NCBI GenBank assembly: GCA_016196035.1
Contig: JACPYM010000099.1
Location: 151,425 to 215,424, forward strand
DNA length: 64,000 nucleotides
Source: Acidobacteriota bacterium
Lineage (GTDB): Bacteria; Acidobacteriota; Blastocatellia; RBC074
Reading direction: 5' to 3'
Part shown: positions 1 to 8,889 of the stretch, piece after piece
How positions within the stretch are numbered: the first letter of the stretch is position 1
How the letters are laid out: the number at the start of each line of letters is the position of its first letter
Made by a program: the position numbers and the translations under genes
The notes under the pieces: generated by a model
The model's input: only the letters and a program-made list of their open reading frames with translations
The model's database searches: none
Told to the model about the DNA's origin: nothing

Positions 1-9
1 CCTTTCAGG

Positions 10-80
10 GTCGAGAAATAAGATCTCCCGTGGGCGTTGCCCACGGCTATTGAATGTTGCCCCTTCAGGGCGTCAACCCT
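10..80. repeat. REP-like short palindromic intergenic repeat
   Basis: This short non-coding stretch contains a compact hairpin, CCGTGGGCG facing CGCCCACGG-type bases (CCGTGGGCGTTGCCCACGG), followed by a CCCTTCAGGG palindrome; a second CCTTTCAGGG lies at the window start. Such GC-rich palindromes with a short AT spacer resemble REP elements. No gene is visible in positions 1-157, which lie downstream of the ECF sigma gene. Confidence 0.45.
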
Positions 81-157
81 TGCCTGCCGAATTCGCCGAC
101 AGGATCATCCTTGCCTGCGCTCCCAGGAAAGATCTGAAACGTAAACTCCGTTCTGCG

Positions 158-796
158 TTAGCTTGATTCTTCCGGCTTGTCTGCCATTTTCTCTCCGCGC
201 CGCAATTCGCGCTGCAACCAGGTGCGCGCGGTTTGCCATTCGCGTTTGATCGTGGCGGGCGACAGGCCGAGCACGTGGGCCGTCTCTTCGATGGTCAAAT
301 CGGCGAAGTAGCGCAATTCGACCAACCGGGCCAATTGCGGATCGAAGGCCGCCAGCCGCGTCAGCGCTTGGTCCAACGCCAGCAGTTCGATTTCGTGCGC
401 ATCCACCGAGGCGTCGAATTGCGCCGCCGTCAAACTGATGCGTTGCCAAGCGCCGCCGCGTTTGGCGGCAGCGTGGGCGCGCGCGTGGTCAACGAGCACC
501 TGGCGCATCACTTGGGCAGCGATGCCAAAGAAATGGGCGCGGCTTTCCGCTTCGGCGAGTTGCGGTGGATGACCGATCAGGCGCAAAAAAGCTTCGTGCA
601 CCAAGGCCGTCGGTTGCAAGGTGTGACCGTCACGTTCACGGCGTAAATAGCTGTCCGCCAGCCGCCGCAATTCGTCATAGACCAAGGGCAGCAAGTTCGA
701 TAAGGCTTCTGCATCACCTTGCCCCCAAGCGGCCAGCAGGCGCGAGACTTCGGCTTGCGTGGCGGCGGGCACGGATGGAGATGACGGCGCTGACAT
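158..796 (-). CDS. ECF-subfamily RNA polymerase sigma factor (TIGR02999-like)
   Basis: This encodes a 212-residue extracytoplasmic-function sigma factor that would redirect RNA polymerase to a dedicated promoter set. Region 2 is visible at about residues 15-105 (LLPLVYDELRRLADSYLRRE, then LQPTALVHEAFLRL), and region 4 with its helix-turn-helix at about 140-200 (DLTIEETAHVLGLSPATIKR). The conserved phrase RDGHTLQPTALVHEAFLRL is typical of the TIGR02999 group of Acidobacteria and Planctomycetes, which often sits beside Ser/Thr kinases. The ATG at 796 follows a GAGGAA ribosome-binding site. A paralogue lies at 31061-31621. Its usual kinase partner would lie to the left of the window, so its signal is unknown. 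Confidence 0.93.
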   Translation of the reverse strand: MSAPSSPSVPAATQAEVSRLLAAWGQGDAEALSNLLPLVYDELRRLADSYLRRERDGHTLQPTALVHEAFLRLIGHPPQLAEAESRAHFFGIAAQVMRQVLVDHARAHAAAKRGGAWQRISLTAAQFDASVDAHEIELLALDQALTRLAAFDPQLARLVELRYFADLTIEETAHVLGLSPATIKREWQTARTWLQRELRRGEKMADKPEESS

Positions 797-939
797 TCCG
801 GATTCCTCGCTTTAGATTGCCGTGGGTAATTTGCCTTGGGGGATTGGCACGCAGCTTAAAGGGCGCGACCGTGGAGCGCAAGCGTCACGTCCGACACAAG
901 TAGCCGAATCGCCTTGCCCTCGCCTACAATACGCGCACG

Positions 940-1899
940 ATGCGACTGAAGAGCCAGCGTAAAACTTCGATCATCTTTTTCACCGTGTTGGGCGCGTGTC
1001 TGGTGGCACTGGCGGCGGCGCTGAACGTCGGCTGGGTCATTCTGAACTGGCGCGAGGTCGCCTTGATGGTGGCCGGGGTGATCTTTTTTATCGTCATCAT
1101 TGCCGGGCTGGTGCTGAACACGATCTTCCTGATCCGCGAAATCCGGCTCAACGAGCAACACGATAGTTTCATCAACGCCGTCACCCACGAATTGAAAACA
1201 CCGATTGCCTCGATCCGCCTATATCTGGAAACGCTGCAAACGCGCGAAGTGGACGAGGCCAAGCGGCAGGAGTTTTACCGCATCATGCTGGCCGACAGCG
1301 ACCGTTTGTTGCACACGGTCGAACAGGTCTTGCGCGCCGGACGCACCGGCCACAGCCAACGCCAGATTCAGCAGGCGGTGATCGAATTCAATGAGTTGGT
1401 GCGTGAGTGTCTGGAACTCGCGCGCATGCGGTTGAACCTTTCTGAGACGGCGTTGCGTTTCAAGTCCAGTCTCTCCGCCGATGAAAAAGCGCTGGTCAAA
1501 GGCGATCCCGAGGAATTGCGCGCGGCCATCTCGAACCTGATAGACAACGCGGTCAAGTATTCGGACAAGCAACTGGACATCGCCGTTGAATTGGCCGCGC
1601 CTACGCCCAAACGGGTCGAGTTGCGCGTCACCGATCAGGGCATCGGCATTCCGCGCGAACAGCTCAAACGCATTTTCAAACGCTTTCATCGCGTGCCGCG
1701 CCGGGTGGCGTTGGCGATCAAAGGCAGCGGCTTGGGCCTCTTCATCGTGCGTTCGGTGATTGATAAACACGGCGGCAAAGTATTCGCCGAGAGCGCGGGC
1801 GAAGGCTTGGGCAGCACGTTTACCATCCAATTGCCCCGCGTGCCGGAACCACGTGCCAAGCCGGAAACGAAATTGAGCAAAGTGGAAGCTACACAATGA
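940..1899 (+). CDS. Membrane sensor histidine kinase
   Basis: This is a 319-residue sensor kinase with two N-terminal transmembrane helices (about residues 9-33 and 41-66) and almost no periplasmic loop between them, so it probably senses through the membrane or a partner. The HisKA H-box is at 78-90 (FINAVTHELKTP, phospho-accepting His83). The ATP-binding domain has an N-box (NLIDNAVKYS), G1 (DQGIGIP), F-box and G2 (GSGLGLFIVR). Its stop overlaps the start of the response regulator by four bases (ATGA at 1896-1899), so the two are translationally coupled and almost certainly partners. The stimulus cannot be read from the sequence. Confidence 0.95.
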   Translation: MRLKSQRKTSIIFFTVLGACLVALAAALNVGWVILNWREVALMVAGVIFFIVIIAGLVLNTIFLIREIRLNEQHDSFINAVTHELKTPIASIRLYLETLQTREVDEAKRQEFYRIMLADSDRLLHTVEQVLRAGRTGHSQRQIQQAVIEFNELVRECLELARMRLNLSETALRFKSSLSADEKALVKGDPEELRAAISNLIDNAVKYSDKQLDIAVELAAPTPKRVELRVTDQGIGIPREQLKRIFKRFHRVPRRVALAIKGSGLGLFIVRSVIDKHGGKVFAESAGEGLGSTFTIQLPRVPEPRAKPETKLSKVEATQ

Positions 1900-2645
1900 A
1901 ACGGGTCTTGCTGGTCGAGGACGAACAACACCTGGCCAACGTGTTGCGCTTCAATTTGGAAGCGGAAGGCTATGCCGTCGAGATTGCCGGTGATGGTGAA
2001 ACGGCGCTGGCCTTGCTGCTGCAAAAACCGCAACCGTTTGATGTCGTCCTGCTCGACGTCATGCTGCCAGGCAAAAATGGCTTTGAAGTGGCGGCGGAAT
2101 TGCGCGCGGCGGGCCAATTCGTCCCGATCCTGATGCTGACGGCGCGGGGCCGGGCCGAAGACGTGTTACAAGGCTTTGAGGCGGGTGCGGACGATTATCT
2201 ACCCAAACCTTTCGAGTTGAGCATCCTGCTGGCGCGGCTGGGCGGCTTGTTGCGGCGACATCAATGGTTGCATCAGGCAAAGGGCGAAACAGCGCCGGCG
2301 AGCGCGGGCCAAGTTCCCCTGGAAGCGGAACCGGCGATCTTTCAATTTGCGGGCAAGACGATTGATTTTGGCGCGCTGGAATTGCGCCTCGGCACGCGCA
2401 CCGTGCAATTGACGCTGATGGAAGCCGACCTGCTGCGCTACCTGATCAAGCACGAAGGCCAGGCCGTTTCGCGCCGCAGTCTGTTGGAAGAGGTGTGGGG
2501 GCTGCACGAAGACACCGACACCCGCGCGATAGACAATTTCATCGTGCGCTTGCGCCGCTACATCGAAGAGGAACCCTCGCAACCAAAACATCTGTTGACC
2601 GTGCGCAGCGTGGGGTATCGCTTTGTTGCCGGAGACCAGAGATAG
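1896..2645 (+). CDS. OmpR/PhoB-family response regulator
   Basis: This is a 249-residue two-domain transcription factor. The receiver domain (about 1-120) has the acidic pair Glu8/Asp9, phospho-acceptor Asp54 in VLLDVMLPGKNG and Lys104 in LPKPFE. The C-terminal winged helix (about 155-245) contains LMEADLLRYLIKHEGQAVSR and DNFIVRLRRYIE, diagnostic of the OmpR/PhoB DNA-binding fold. It is coupled to the upstream histidine kinase by an ATGA overlap, and a long hairpin follows its stop codon. Its targets are unknown. Confidence 0.96.
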   Translation: MKRVLLVEDEQHLANVLRFNLEAEGYAVEIAGDGETALALLLQKPQPFDVVLLDVMLPGKNGFEVAAELRAAGQFVPILMLTARGRAEDVLQGFEAGADDYLPKPFELSILLARLGGLLRRHQWLHQAKGETAPASAGQVPLEAEPAIFQFAGKTIDFGALELRLGTRTVQLTLMEADLLRYLIKHEGQAVSRRSLLEEVWGLHEDTDTRAIDNFIVRLRRYIEEEPSQPKHLLTVRSVGYRFVAGDQR

Positions 2646-2653
2646 AACATGGT

Positions 2654-2744
2654 GCCGCAAAAAAGCGCACAAGACACAAAAAGGATTTCTACCGGCTTGA
2701 ATCGGTCTGATTTCCTTTTGTGACTTGTGCGCTTTTTTTGCGGC
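2654..2744 (+). terminator. Long hairpin after the two-component operon
   Basis: Arms of about 31 bp (GCCGCAAAAAAGCGCACAAG continuing through ACACAAAAAGGA, mirrored at 2713-2744) enclose a short loop. The hairpin starts eight bases after the response-regulator stop and contains A and T runs, so it could terminate transcription in either direction. Its length exceeds that of an ordinary intrinsic terminator and fits the long inverted-repeat class found throughout this window. Confidence 0.6.
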
Positions 2745-2766
2745 GGCCTATAGAAGCGCTACACTA

Positions 2767-2867
2767 CAGCGGTTTTACTTTGGATGTGCAGGTAGCAAGG
2801 TGTAAGGCGGGTTAGTAACCCGCCTTACACCTTGCGCGGCCCTGAACACACAAGTTGAAAACCGCTA
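2767..2867. repeat. MITE-like nested inverted repeat with TA flanks
   Basis: An approximately 101-bp element has imperfect outer arms (cAGCGGTTTT / AAAACCGCTa) flanked by TA dinucleotides at 2765-2766 and 2868-2869. It contains a perfect 20-bp inner palindrome (2795-2814 and 2816-2835, GCAAGGTGTAAGGCGGGTTA). The nested layout, size and TA flanks match the element inside dinB at 34243-34345, although the outer arms differ in sequence. Confidence 0.6.
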
Positions 2868-2888
2868 TAAGATGCCCGAAATGCGCCA

Positions 2889-2965
2889 GTACGGAACCGG
2901 GACCGGGTGACTCGGCGTGAGACCTATGCGGGAGTACCCGGTCGCTATCGCTCCCGGTTCCGTAC
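2889..2965. repeat. Intergenic inverted repeat
   Basis: Perfect 14-bp arms GTACGGAACCGGGA (2889-2902) and TCCCGGTTCCGTAC (2952-2965) enclose a loop rich in further complementary triplets. With the hairpin at 2654-2744 and the MITE-like element at 2767-2867, it fills the 369-bp gap between the response regulator and the NtrC-like gene. I see no gene there. Confidence 0.6.
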
Positions 2966-3014
2966 CGCTCCGCTGGCTTTCCGACCCGACATCTTGGTGT
3001 GTTTTCCCTATAGC

Positions 3015-4046
3015 TCACCACTTCACTTCCTGCCCCAATTCACGGAAGCGCTTCAATTTCATATTCAACGTTTGCACACGCAAGCCGAGCATGGCCGAAG
3101 CCCTGGTCTGGTTGCCGCCCGTTTGGCGTAGCGCCGTTTCGATCAGCGTGCGTTCGTAATCATCCACCATCTGCGGCAGGTCAACCCCGGTGTCAGGAAT
3201 CGCCCGCAGTGTGGCGAAGCGCAAACGCGAAGGCAGCAACGATTCATCAATTTGTGGCGGCGGGGTGGCTTCGATAGCGCATTCCAACACCGCTTCCAAC
3301 TCGTCAATGTTGCCCGTCCAGTTATATTCGGTCAGTACGCGCATGGCAGGCGCGGAAATCTCATGCTGCCCTTTGCCCAACTTGCGCGTCAGGCGCTCAA
3401 CCAGATGTCGCGCCAAATAGGAAATGTCCTCGCTGCGTTCGCGCAACGGTTTGACCGTGAAGCTGTATGGTTTGAGCAATTCGACCAAGCCATAGGCGAT
3501 GCGATTTTCAGCCCGCATGCCCGCCGGGTCATATTCGGTGGCGAAAACCAGCCGCGGCCCTTGCGCGCGCCCGCTATGCGCGCGCCAGCGTTGTTCTTCC
3601 AAGTGGGCGGCAAAGCGCTGTTGTAACAGCGGCGGCAGGCTAGTCAATTCGTTGATGTAAATGGTGCCGTGCGGATTGCTTTCGATCATCCCGCGCGAGC
3701 CGAATAACAAGGTGTGCAATGCCTCATTGCTCAGGCCGTGCGCGTTGACCGACATAAAGGGTTGCGCCCAATCTTCGCTGGCCTGATGCAAGACGCGGGC
3801 GATTTGCTCTTGCCGCAAGCCGCGTTCGCCGATGAATAAAACAGCCCCGCCCAGCGGGCGCTGGGCGGCCTGCACGCCGATGAACTCTTTGAGCGCGGCT
3901 ACATTCGGGCTGACGCCGAGAAAACATTCGGAATGTTCCAGGGCAGTAATGCGCTGCGTGTTGACCAGGGTCAGCGCCGGGCGCGGTTGCAAAGCAGGCT
4001 TAATGGATGGGACGGTTTGGACGTCTAATGCTTCTGCACTTTTCAT
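3015..4046 (-). CDS. NtrC-like regulator with degenerate AAA+ domain and Fis-type HTH
   Basis: This is a 343-residue protein with the layout of a sigma-54 activator: an AAA+ core (about 42-265) and a C-terminal Fis-type helix-turn-helix (about 300-338, GGNQTRASAMLGLRVQTLNM). The phrase YNWTGNIDELEAVLECA at about 241 matches the conserved YPWPGNVRELENVIERA. Key activator motifs are eroded: the Walker A position reads GERGLRQE instead of GxxGxGKE, the GAFTGA loop is absent after LFGSRG (114-119), and Walker B reads GTIYINEL. It therefore probably binds DNA but neither hydrolyses ATP nor contacts sigma-54 in the normal way (inference). There is no receiver or GAF domain. Confidence 0.85.
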   Translation of the reverse strand: MKSAEALDVQTVPSIKPALQPRPALTLVNTQRITALEHSECFLGVSPNVAALKEFIGVQAAQRPLGGAVLFIGERGLRQEQIARVLHQASEDWAQPFMSVNAHGLSNEALHTLLFGSRGMIESNPHGTIYINELTSLPPLLQQRFAAHLEEQRWRAHSGRAQGPRLVFATEYDPAGMRAENRIAYGLVELLKPYSFTVKPLRERSEDISYLARHLVERLTRKLGKGQHEISAPAMRVLTEYNWTGNIDELEAVLECAIEATPPPQIDESLLPSRLRFATLRAIPDTGVDLPQMVDDYERTLIETALRQTGGNQTRASAMLGLRVQTLNMKLKRFRELGQEVKW

Positions 4047-4516
4047 TGGTGTTACCTCTACCTCATCTTCTCTGTGAAGGTGCTCGTTTGAATCTGTCTA
4101 CTGCCGCACAGGGCAGCGTGTTGAAGAAAAAAGTCCGGCCAGAACTAAACAATCTCTGTGCCAGCTTTTCTGCTGAAGCTAAGTACGCAGGAAACTGAAG
4201 CTTGAACGCAGCCGACTGCGGGGATTGCAGCGTTTCTTGTCCGCTTCCGGGATTGGCATTGTCCGGTAGCGAACTCAACGTCCGCAGTCAATTTATCAAT
4301 TCATCAATTCTATTTCTCAATCGTGTTATCAAGTAAGCAGCGGTTCGGATGATTGAACATTTGCAATTACGGGGAACACTTCGGAAAGTTCCCGCGATGT
4401 TGGTGCGAAAAAGGCGGGCCAGGTTTCACTGTTCGGAAGGAAAACATGACAAGTTTGGATGGGGTCGTTAAGATGCAGGCGCCAACAACGTTCCGGGCAG
4501 AGGAGGCAAGTTCACC
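4047..4516. other. 470-bp intergenic region between divergent genes
   Basis: This holds the promoter regions for the NtrC-like gene (minus) and the Uma2 gene (plus). A small hairpin, GGGAACACTTCGGAAAGTTCCC, lies around 4372-4393. A 39-codon frame from the ATG at 4446, preceded by GGAAGGAAA, runs over the Uma2 start in another frame and ends at 4565; it could be a coupled leader but has no recognisable content. No clear sigma-54 promoter was found. Confidence 0.4.
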
Positions 4517-5182
4517 GTGGCATATCCGCAAAGTAAATTCCGCTTTACGCCGGAAGAGTATTTAACTTTTGAACGCGCTGCTGAAACAAAGCACGAATAT
4601 ATTGACGGATTTATTTATGCGATGGCAGGCGGCAGTCCGCCGCACAACCGGATCTGTTTCAATGTCATTGCGTCAATTGGCCCGCACCTGCGCGAGACAG
4701 AATGTTTTGGCTTCACCTCAGATCAGAAAATCAGAACCGATCCTCAGGATTTGTTTTCTTATCCCGACATCACGATTGTCTGTGGCGAGCCTGTCTTTCA
4801 CGATCATCACAAAGATGTTGTGCTCAACCCCAAAGTCATTATCGAAGTCTTGTCGCCCTCGACCGAAACACACGACCGCGTGGAAAAATTTGCCCGCTAC
4901 CGCACGATCAAGACGCTGACCGACTATCTGTTGATCGCCCAGGATCGCGCCAGCATCGAACACTTCAGCAACCAAAAGGGCAAAAGCGAGTGGCTGTATT
5001 CGGCAGCCATCGGCTTGCCGTCCGCTGTTAAACTCACCTCAATCAATTGCGCCTTAAAGCTCGCCGCTGTTTACGACCGCATTGTGTTCCCGCCGCCCAA
5101 ACCGGTGCTCGTCCCTGTGCCTGACAAAGAAGTGAAAGAGGCGCTCGCCGCGCAAAAACCTAAACGCGCGAAGAAACGCTAG
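4517..5182 (+). CDS. Uma2 family protein (DUF820, predicted restriction-endonuclease fold)
   Basis: This 221-residue protein of the Uma2/DUF820 family has a PD-(D/E)xK-like fold and is usually present in many copies in Cyanobacteria and Acidobacteria, with unknown cellular role. Visible signatures are the N-terminal FTPEEYLTFERAAETKHEYI, the catalytic-type PDITIVCGEP, the strand VIIEVLSPSTE and DRVEKFARY. The start is GTG, chosen because AGGAGG at 4501-4506 precedes it. The C-terminus is a lysine-rich tail. Its stop overlaps the uvrC stop on the other strand by sharing CTAG. Confidence 0.9.
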   Translation: MAYPQSKFRFTPEEYLTFERAAETKHEYIDGFIYAMAGGSPPHNRICFNVIASIGPHLRETECFGFTSDQKIRTDPQDLFSYPDITIVCGEPVFHDHHKDVVLNPKVIIEVLSPSTETHDRVEKFARYRTIKTLTDYLLIAQDRASIEHFSNQKGKSEWLYSAAIGLPSAVKLTSINCALKLAAVYDRIVFPPPKPVLVPVPDKEVKEALAAQKPKRAKKR

Positions 5183-7032
5183 CTTTCTTCTTCAGTGCTA
5201 TTCTGACGTTGAAAGTATTCCACGATCCGCTCCGCCTGCTTCTCGCCCACAAATGGCCGCAACTCCACCAAGCTCGCTTCACTGACACGTTTCAAACTGC
5301 CGAAATTGCGCAGCAGCCGTTCGCGCAGTTTTTCGCCCACACCCGGGATCGCATTCAGTTCCGAAGTGAAATCGCGCGCGGTGCGGCGCTGCCGGTGGAA
5401 GCTGATGGCATAGCGGTGCGTCTCGTCGCGAATCATTTTTACCAGCCGCATCACGGGCGAGGTCGGTTCCAGAAATACCGGTTCGTCTTCCCTGCCCCAG
5501 ACCAGCAGGTGGCTGATCTCTTCGTGTTTGCGCGGCGGTTTGACCAACCCGACTAACGGCAGCGTGCCCAAGCCCAATTCAAACAACGCCGCCGAAGCCG
5601 CCGAGAGTTGCCCTTTGCCGCCATCAATGAAAATCACATCGGGCAATGGCTTCTCCTCTTTCAACAGCCTTGAGTAACGCCGCGCGACGACCTCGCGCAT
5701 CGAGGCGAAATCGTCCGCGCCCGCGACCGTCTTGATGATGAACTTGCGGTAATCGCTCTTTTTCATCGTGCCGTCTTCGCACACCACCATGCCGCCGACG
5801 TTCTCGGCGCCCTGGATGTGCGAGATGTCAAACGATTCGATGCGCTGCGGGATGCCGGGCAAGACTAAGACTTCCTGCAATTCCACCAGCACGCGCGTCC
5901 AATCCGGCTTGATGACGCGAAAGCGCTGCTCGAAACCGATCTTGGCGTTCTTTTCGACCAGATCAATCATCTCGCGCTTCTGCCCACGTTGCGGATCGAG
6001 GATGCGCACGCGCCGCCCGCGCTTTTCGGTCAAGACCTGCTCCAGCAATTCGCGGTTTTCCCAATCCACCGGCACGTGGATTTCGAGCGGCACGTAATTG
6101 CCGATGGTGTAATACTGCTCTAGTACTGCGCCCAGAAATTCGCCCGGATTGAAATTGTCCACCGACACATCTTCCCAATAAAATTCGCGCCGCCCGACGA
6201 TCTTGCCCTCGCGCATGGTGAAAAGCTGCAACGCCAACTGCTGCGCTTCTCGGTAATAGCCAAAGATGTCAATGTCCTGATCCGGCTGCGCCATCATCTT
6301 CTGCTGTTCGCGCAGGGCACGCACCGTGCGCAGCAGGTCGCGATACTTGGCCGCCTGCTCAAAGCGCAATTCCTCCGACGCCGCGAGCATGCGCCCTTCC
6401 AACGAGTCGGCCAGTTCTTTGTCTTTGCCGTCCATCAGCAAGCGCACGTCATTGACCGTTTCGGCGTATTGGGTCGGCGTGCACAAATCTTTTTGGCAAG
6501 GCCCCAGGCAGCGTTTGATCTGGTATTCCATGCACGGACGTTTGGCGCGTTTGTAAATCTCGTAGACCTCGTCCGAACAACTGCGCAATTGAAATTCGCG
6601 GTTGACCAGCGTCAGCGTTTTGTCAGCCAGCGACGCGGGCAAATATGGGCCGTAATACATCCCGCCGTCTTTATCAACGCGGCGTGTTTTCAGCAGGCGC
6701 GGAAAATCTTCGTTAATGGTGAGCTTCAGATGCGGATACTGCTTATCATCCTTGAGCATCACGTTGTAACGCGGCTTGTGCAGCTTGATCAGATTCGATT
6801 CGAGGACGAGGGCTTCTTTCTCACTGTCGGTGACGATGTACTCAAAATCTACGATGCGAGCGACCAGTTCGCGCGTCTTCAAATCCACAATGCGCGCCGT
6901 CTGGAAATACTGGCGCACGCGGTTGCGCAAGTTCTTGGCCTTGCCGATGTAGATAATCTGGCCCTTGGCGTTCTTGTGCAGGTAACAACCCGGTTGGAGG
7001 GGCAGGCTTTGCAGTTTTTCGTCGAGCGTCAT
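5179..7032 (-). CDS. uvrC: UvrABC system protein C (excinuclease subunit)
   Basis: This is a 617-residue nucleotide-excision-repair nuclease, normal length for UvrC, which incises on both sides of a lesion after UvrB loading. Domains in order: GIY-YIG nuclease (about 12-92; GCY then IIYIGKAKN), a cysteine cluster (PCMEYQIKRCLGPC), UVR motif binding UvrB (about 205-240), the RNase H-like second nuclease (SFDISHIQGAENVGG) and C-terminal helix-hairpin-helix repeats (NAIPGVGEKLRERLL). The first signature glycine motif is GCY rather than GIY, as in many UvrC. No partner uvr gene is nearby. Confidence 0.98.
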   Translation of the reverse strand: MTLDEKLQSLPLQPGCYLHKNAKGQIIYIGKAKNLRNRVRQYFQTARIVDLKTRELVARIVDFEYIVTDSEKEALVLESNLIKLHKPRYNVMLKDDKQYPHLKLTINEDFPRLLKTRRVDKDGGMYYGPYLPASLADKTLTLVNREFQLRSCSDEVYEIYKRAKRPCMEYQIKRCLGPCQKDLCTPTQYAETVNDVRLLMDGKDKELADSLEGRMLAASEELRFEQAAKYRDLLRTVRALREQQKMMAQPDQDIDIFGYYREAQQLALQLFTMREGKIVGRREFYWEDVSVDNFNPGEFLGAVLEQYYTIGNYVPLEIHVPVDWENRELLEQVLTEKRGRRVRILDPQRGQKREMIDLVEKNAKIGFEQRFRVIKPDWTRVLVELQEVLVLPGIPQRIESFDISHIQGAENVGGMVVCEDGTMKKSDYRKFIIKTVAGADDFASMREVVARRYSRLLKEEKPLPDVIFIDGGKGQLSAASAALFELGLGTLPLVGLVKPPRKHEEISHLLVWGREDEPVFLEPTSPVMRLVKMIRDETHRYAISFHRQRRTARDFTSELNAIPGVGEKLRERLLRNFGSLKRVSEASLVELRPFVGEKQAERIVEYFQRQNSTEEES

Positions 7033-7086
7033 GGCCGTAATTCTTCACCAAGTGCGGCAGAAAACAAAAGCGGGCTGGAGATTGAG

Positions 7087-7246
7087 TGGTGTCCTATGCG
7101 TGTGTTGCTGTCTGAAAACAGGAACTGCTGTCCACGAAGACACCCGAAGTACACACGAAGAGTAGGGCAGAACTTCGTGTGTACTTCATGTGTCTTCGTG
7201 GCCGAGATTTTTCGCGGCGACAGCAACACAGCTTTAGGACATCACC
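7087..7246. repeat. Nested long inverted repeat upstream of uvrC
   Basis: Inner arms of 29 bp (7132-7160, CCACGAAGACACCCGAAGTA onward, and 7173-7201) contain two internal mismatches. Outer imperfect arms at about 7087-7112 (TGTCCTA and GTGTTGCTGTC) and 7219-7246 surround them. The motif CTTCGTGTGTNCTTCGTGG recurs in the hairpin at 14645-14714. This fills most of the 370-bp gap between the divergently placed uvrC promoter side and the HDOD gene end; no gene is seen. Confidence 0.7.
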
Positions 7247-7401
7247 GGAGATTGGTTCTCAACCTTTGACAGGCCAAGCTCGTGGTTGACTTTGCCTGCT
7301 ATGCAATTCAACCCCGAACTAACTGAGGCACCCCGGTCCCAACACAATGGCGCTGTATGCAACCGCCACTTCCGCTTTTAGCAGAGAATTTCCGGCAGCA
7401 T

Positions 7402-8664
7402 TCAATTCGCCGCCAGTTCGTGCGCTTGCTCAACGATAACGGCGAGGTTCGCCAGCAGGCTGGCAGCGGCAGCGGCATCCAGGCCCAGGCGTTGCGCCGC
7501 CGGATGCGCGGCCAATTGCTCCGGGCTAAAGGTCAAGAGCGCTTCCTCTAAGGCGGCGCGTGGCATCCCCAGGGCAAAATCGGCCAGATAATCCGCCAGG
7601 GTCGTGATCGGAATATATGGGTTTTCGGTCTCCAACCCTTCGACGCAATGGTGATACGCCATCGCCTGAATGACGGTCGCGGGCAATTGCCATTTTTCGC
7701 CGACCAGACGGCCAATAGAAGGGTGGAAGTCCTGTACGACCTGTTGAATCATCAGGGTCGGAAAGGGGCCAGAGCGCGCATCGCGAATCAAAATGTCCTG
7801 GATCACCGAATAGAGAACGTTCATGCCGAAATCCATCATCAACCCGCACAAAAACGCGACATTGCGTTCCAGCCGCAGCTGCGCCGCCAACGCCCGCGCC
7901 ACAAAGGCCGCCGTGGCAGAGTGCAGCCAGAGACGGCGCTTGTCTTCGGCAAAGACATCACGCCCCAGACGGCGGGCTTGCAACGAAGCAGCCAGCACGA
8001 TGTTGACGACCTCATCAGCGCCCAGACGTTGCAACGCCGCCGCCAGCGAAACGATTTCACGTTCGGCCCGCTGGCGGGCTGAATTGGCATAGCGCAAAAT
8101 ACGGGCGGCGACCGCCTGATCGGCCAAAATCGCATTGCCGAGATCGCGCAATGAGTAGTTGGGCTGCCGGGTCAATTCCAGCACGCGCGCCGCCAATGGC
8201 GGCATGGCGGGCAGGTTGAAATCTTCCCGCATAATGTGGTCCATGATTTTGAAGCGTAAGGTTTCGGCGGGATTCAGCAAACCGGCGGAATGGCCAACCG
8301 TCGCCACTTCGTCCAACCTGGCTGCGACTGGCGGCTGGACAAGCGGGCCAGTGGCCCGGCGCAAGATCGCGTCAGCCGCGAGGCGCAGATTGACGACTGA
8401 CACCCACAACGGCAGTGCGCCTTCGTCAAAGGCAAACCGGCCCACGGGCCATTTGAGCACCGCGTTAAACGCACCCATCACTTTTTCCGGGTTATCCAAC
8501 ACGGGATGATTGCTGGCCGCAGCGGCGGCGATTTCCCCTTTCGCAAAGAAAATCTCGATGCTGTAATTTTCCCGTGTCACTTTCAACGAACCGGAGCGCT
8601 GGTTAAGCGCCAGCCATTGCACAAGGTCTGACAAAGGCAGGATATGAATTTCTCCCTGAATCAT
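7402..8664 (-). CDS. DUF4388 (PATAN-like) plus HDOD domain signalling protein
   Basis: This is about 420 residues. The N-terminal 95 residues match the DUF4388 pattern (IHILPLSDLVQWLALNQRSG, then SIEIFFAKGEI). The C-terminal part (about 140-350) is an HDOD domain (MPPLAARVLELTRQPNYSLR, ILADQAVAARILRYANSA), an HD-like fold that has usually lost phosphodiesterase residues and acts in signalling. A TTG nine bases upstream is possible, but the ATG at 8664 fits the usual family start. Output is unknown; related proteins act in motility or stress signalling. Confidence 0.87.
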   Translation of the reverse strand: MIQGEIHILPLSDLVQWLALNQRSGSLKVTRENYSIEIFFAKGEIAAAAASNHPVLDNPEKVMGAFNAVLKWPVGRFAFDEGALPLWVSVVNLRLAADAILRRATGPLVQPPVAARLDEVATVGHSAGLLNPAETLRFKIMDHIMREDFNLPAMPPLAARVLELTRQPNYSLRDLGNAILADQAVAARILRYANSARQRAEREIVSLAAALQRLGADEVVNIVLAASLQARRLGRDVFAEDKRRLWLHSATAAFVARALAAQLRLERNVAFLCGLMMDFGMNVLYSVIQDILIRDARSGPFPTLMIQQVVQDFHPSIGRLVGEKWQLPATVIQAMAYHHCVEGLETENPYIPITTLADYLADFALGMPRAALEEALLTFSPEQLAAHPAAQRLGLDAAAAASLLANLAVIVEQAHELAAN

Positions 8665-8889
8665 ACGGTTCAACGCTGGGGAACTGGTGAATTACGGATG
8701 AGCAACCGCAGGGCGGCTAGTGGAATTACCGCTGAAAGTTGCCGAAAAACATGCGCAACAGGATGCTTGGCACTGACGTTCGTGAGTTGCGGCCTGGAAC
8801 CGGATTAAAGCGCAGAAAGATTCCGAAAAGCAACCATTATTTGCCGCATTAATTCGTGGTAGATTTCGCCGGGCCTTCGGCCAACCGCC

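Noticed and set aside
105..449. 114-residue minus-strand frame at the left edge
   Set aside because: Overlaps the ECF sigma gene in another frame; composition is shadow-like and lacks any motif.
4240..4275. Sigma-54 promoter near TTGGCATTGTCC
   Set aside because: Only a GG with no properly spaced GC; the -24/-12 spacing does not fit.
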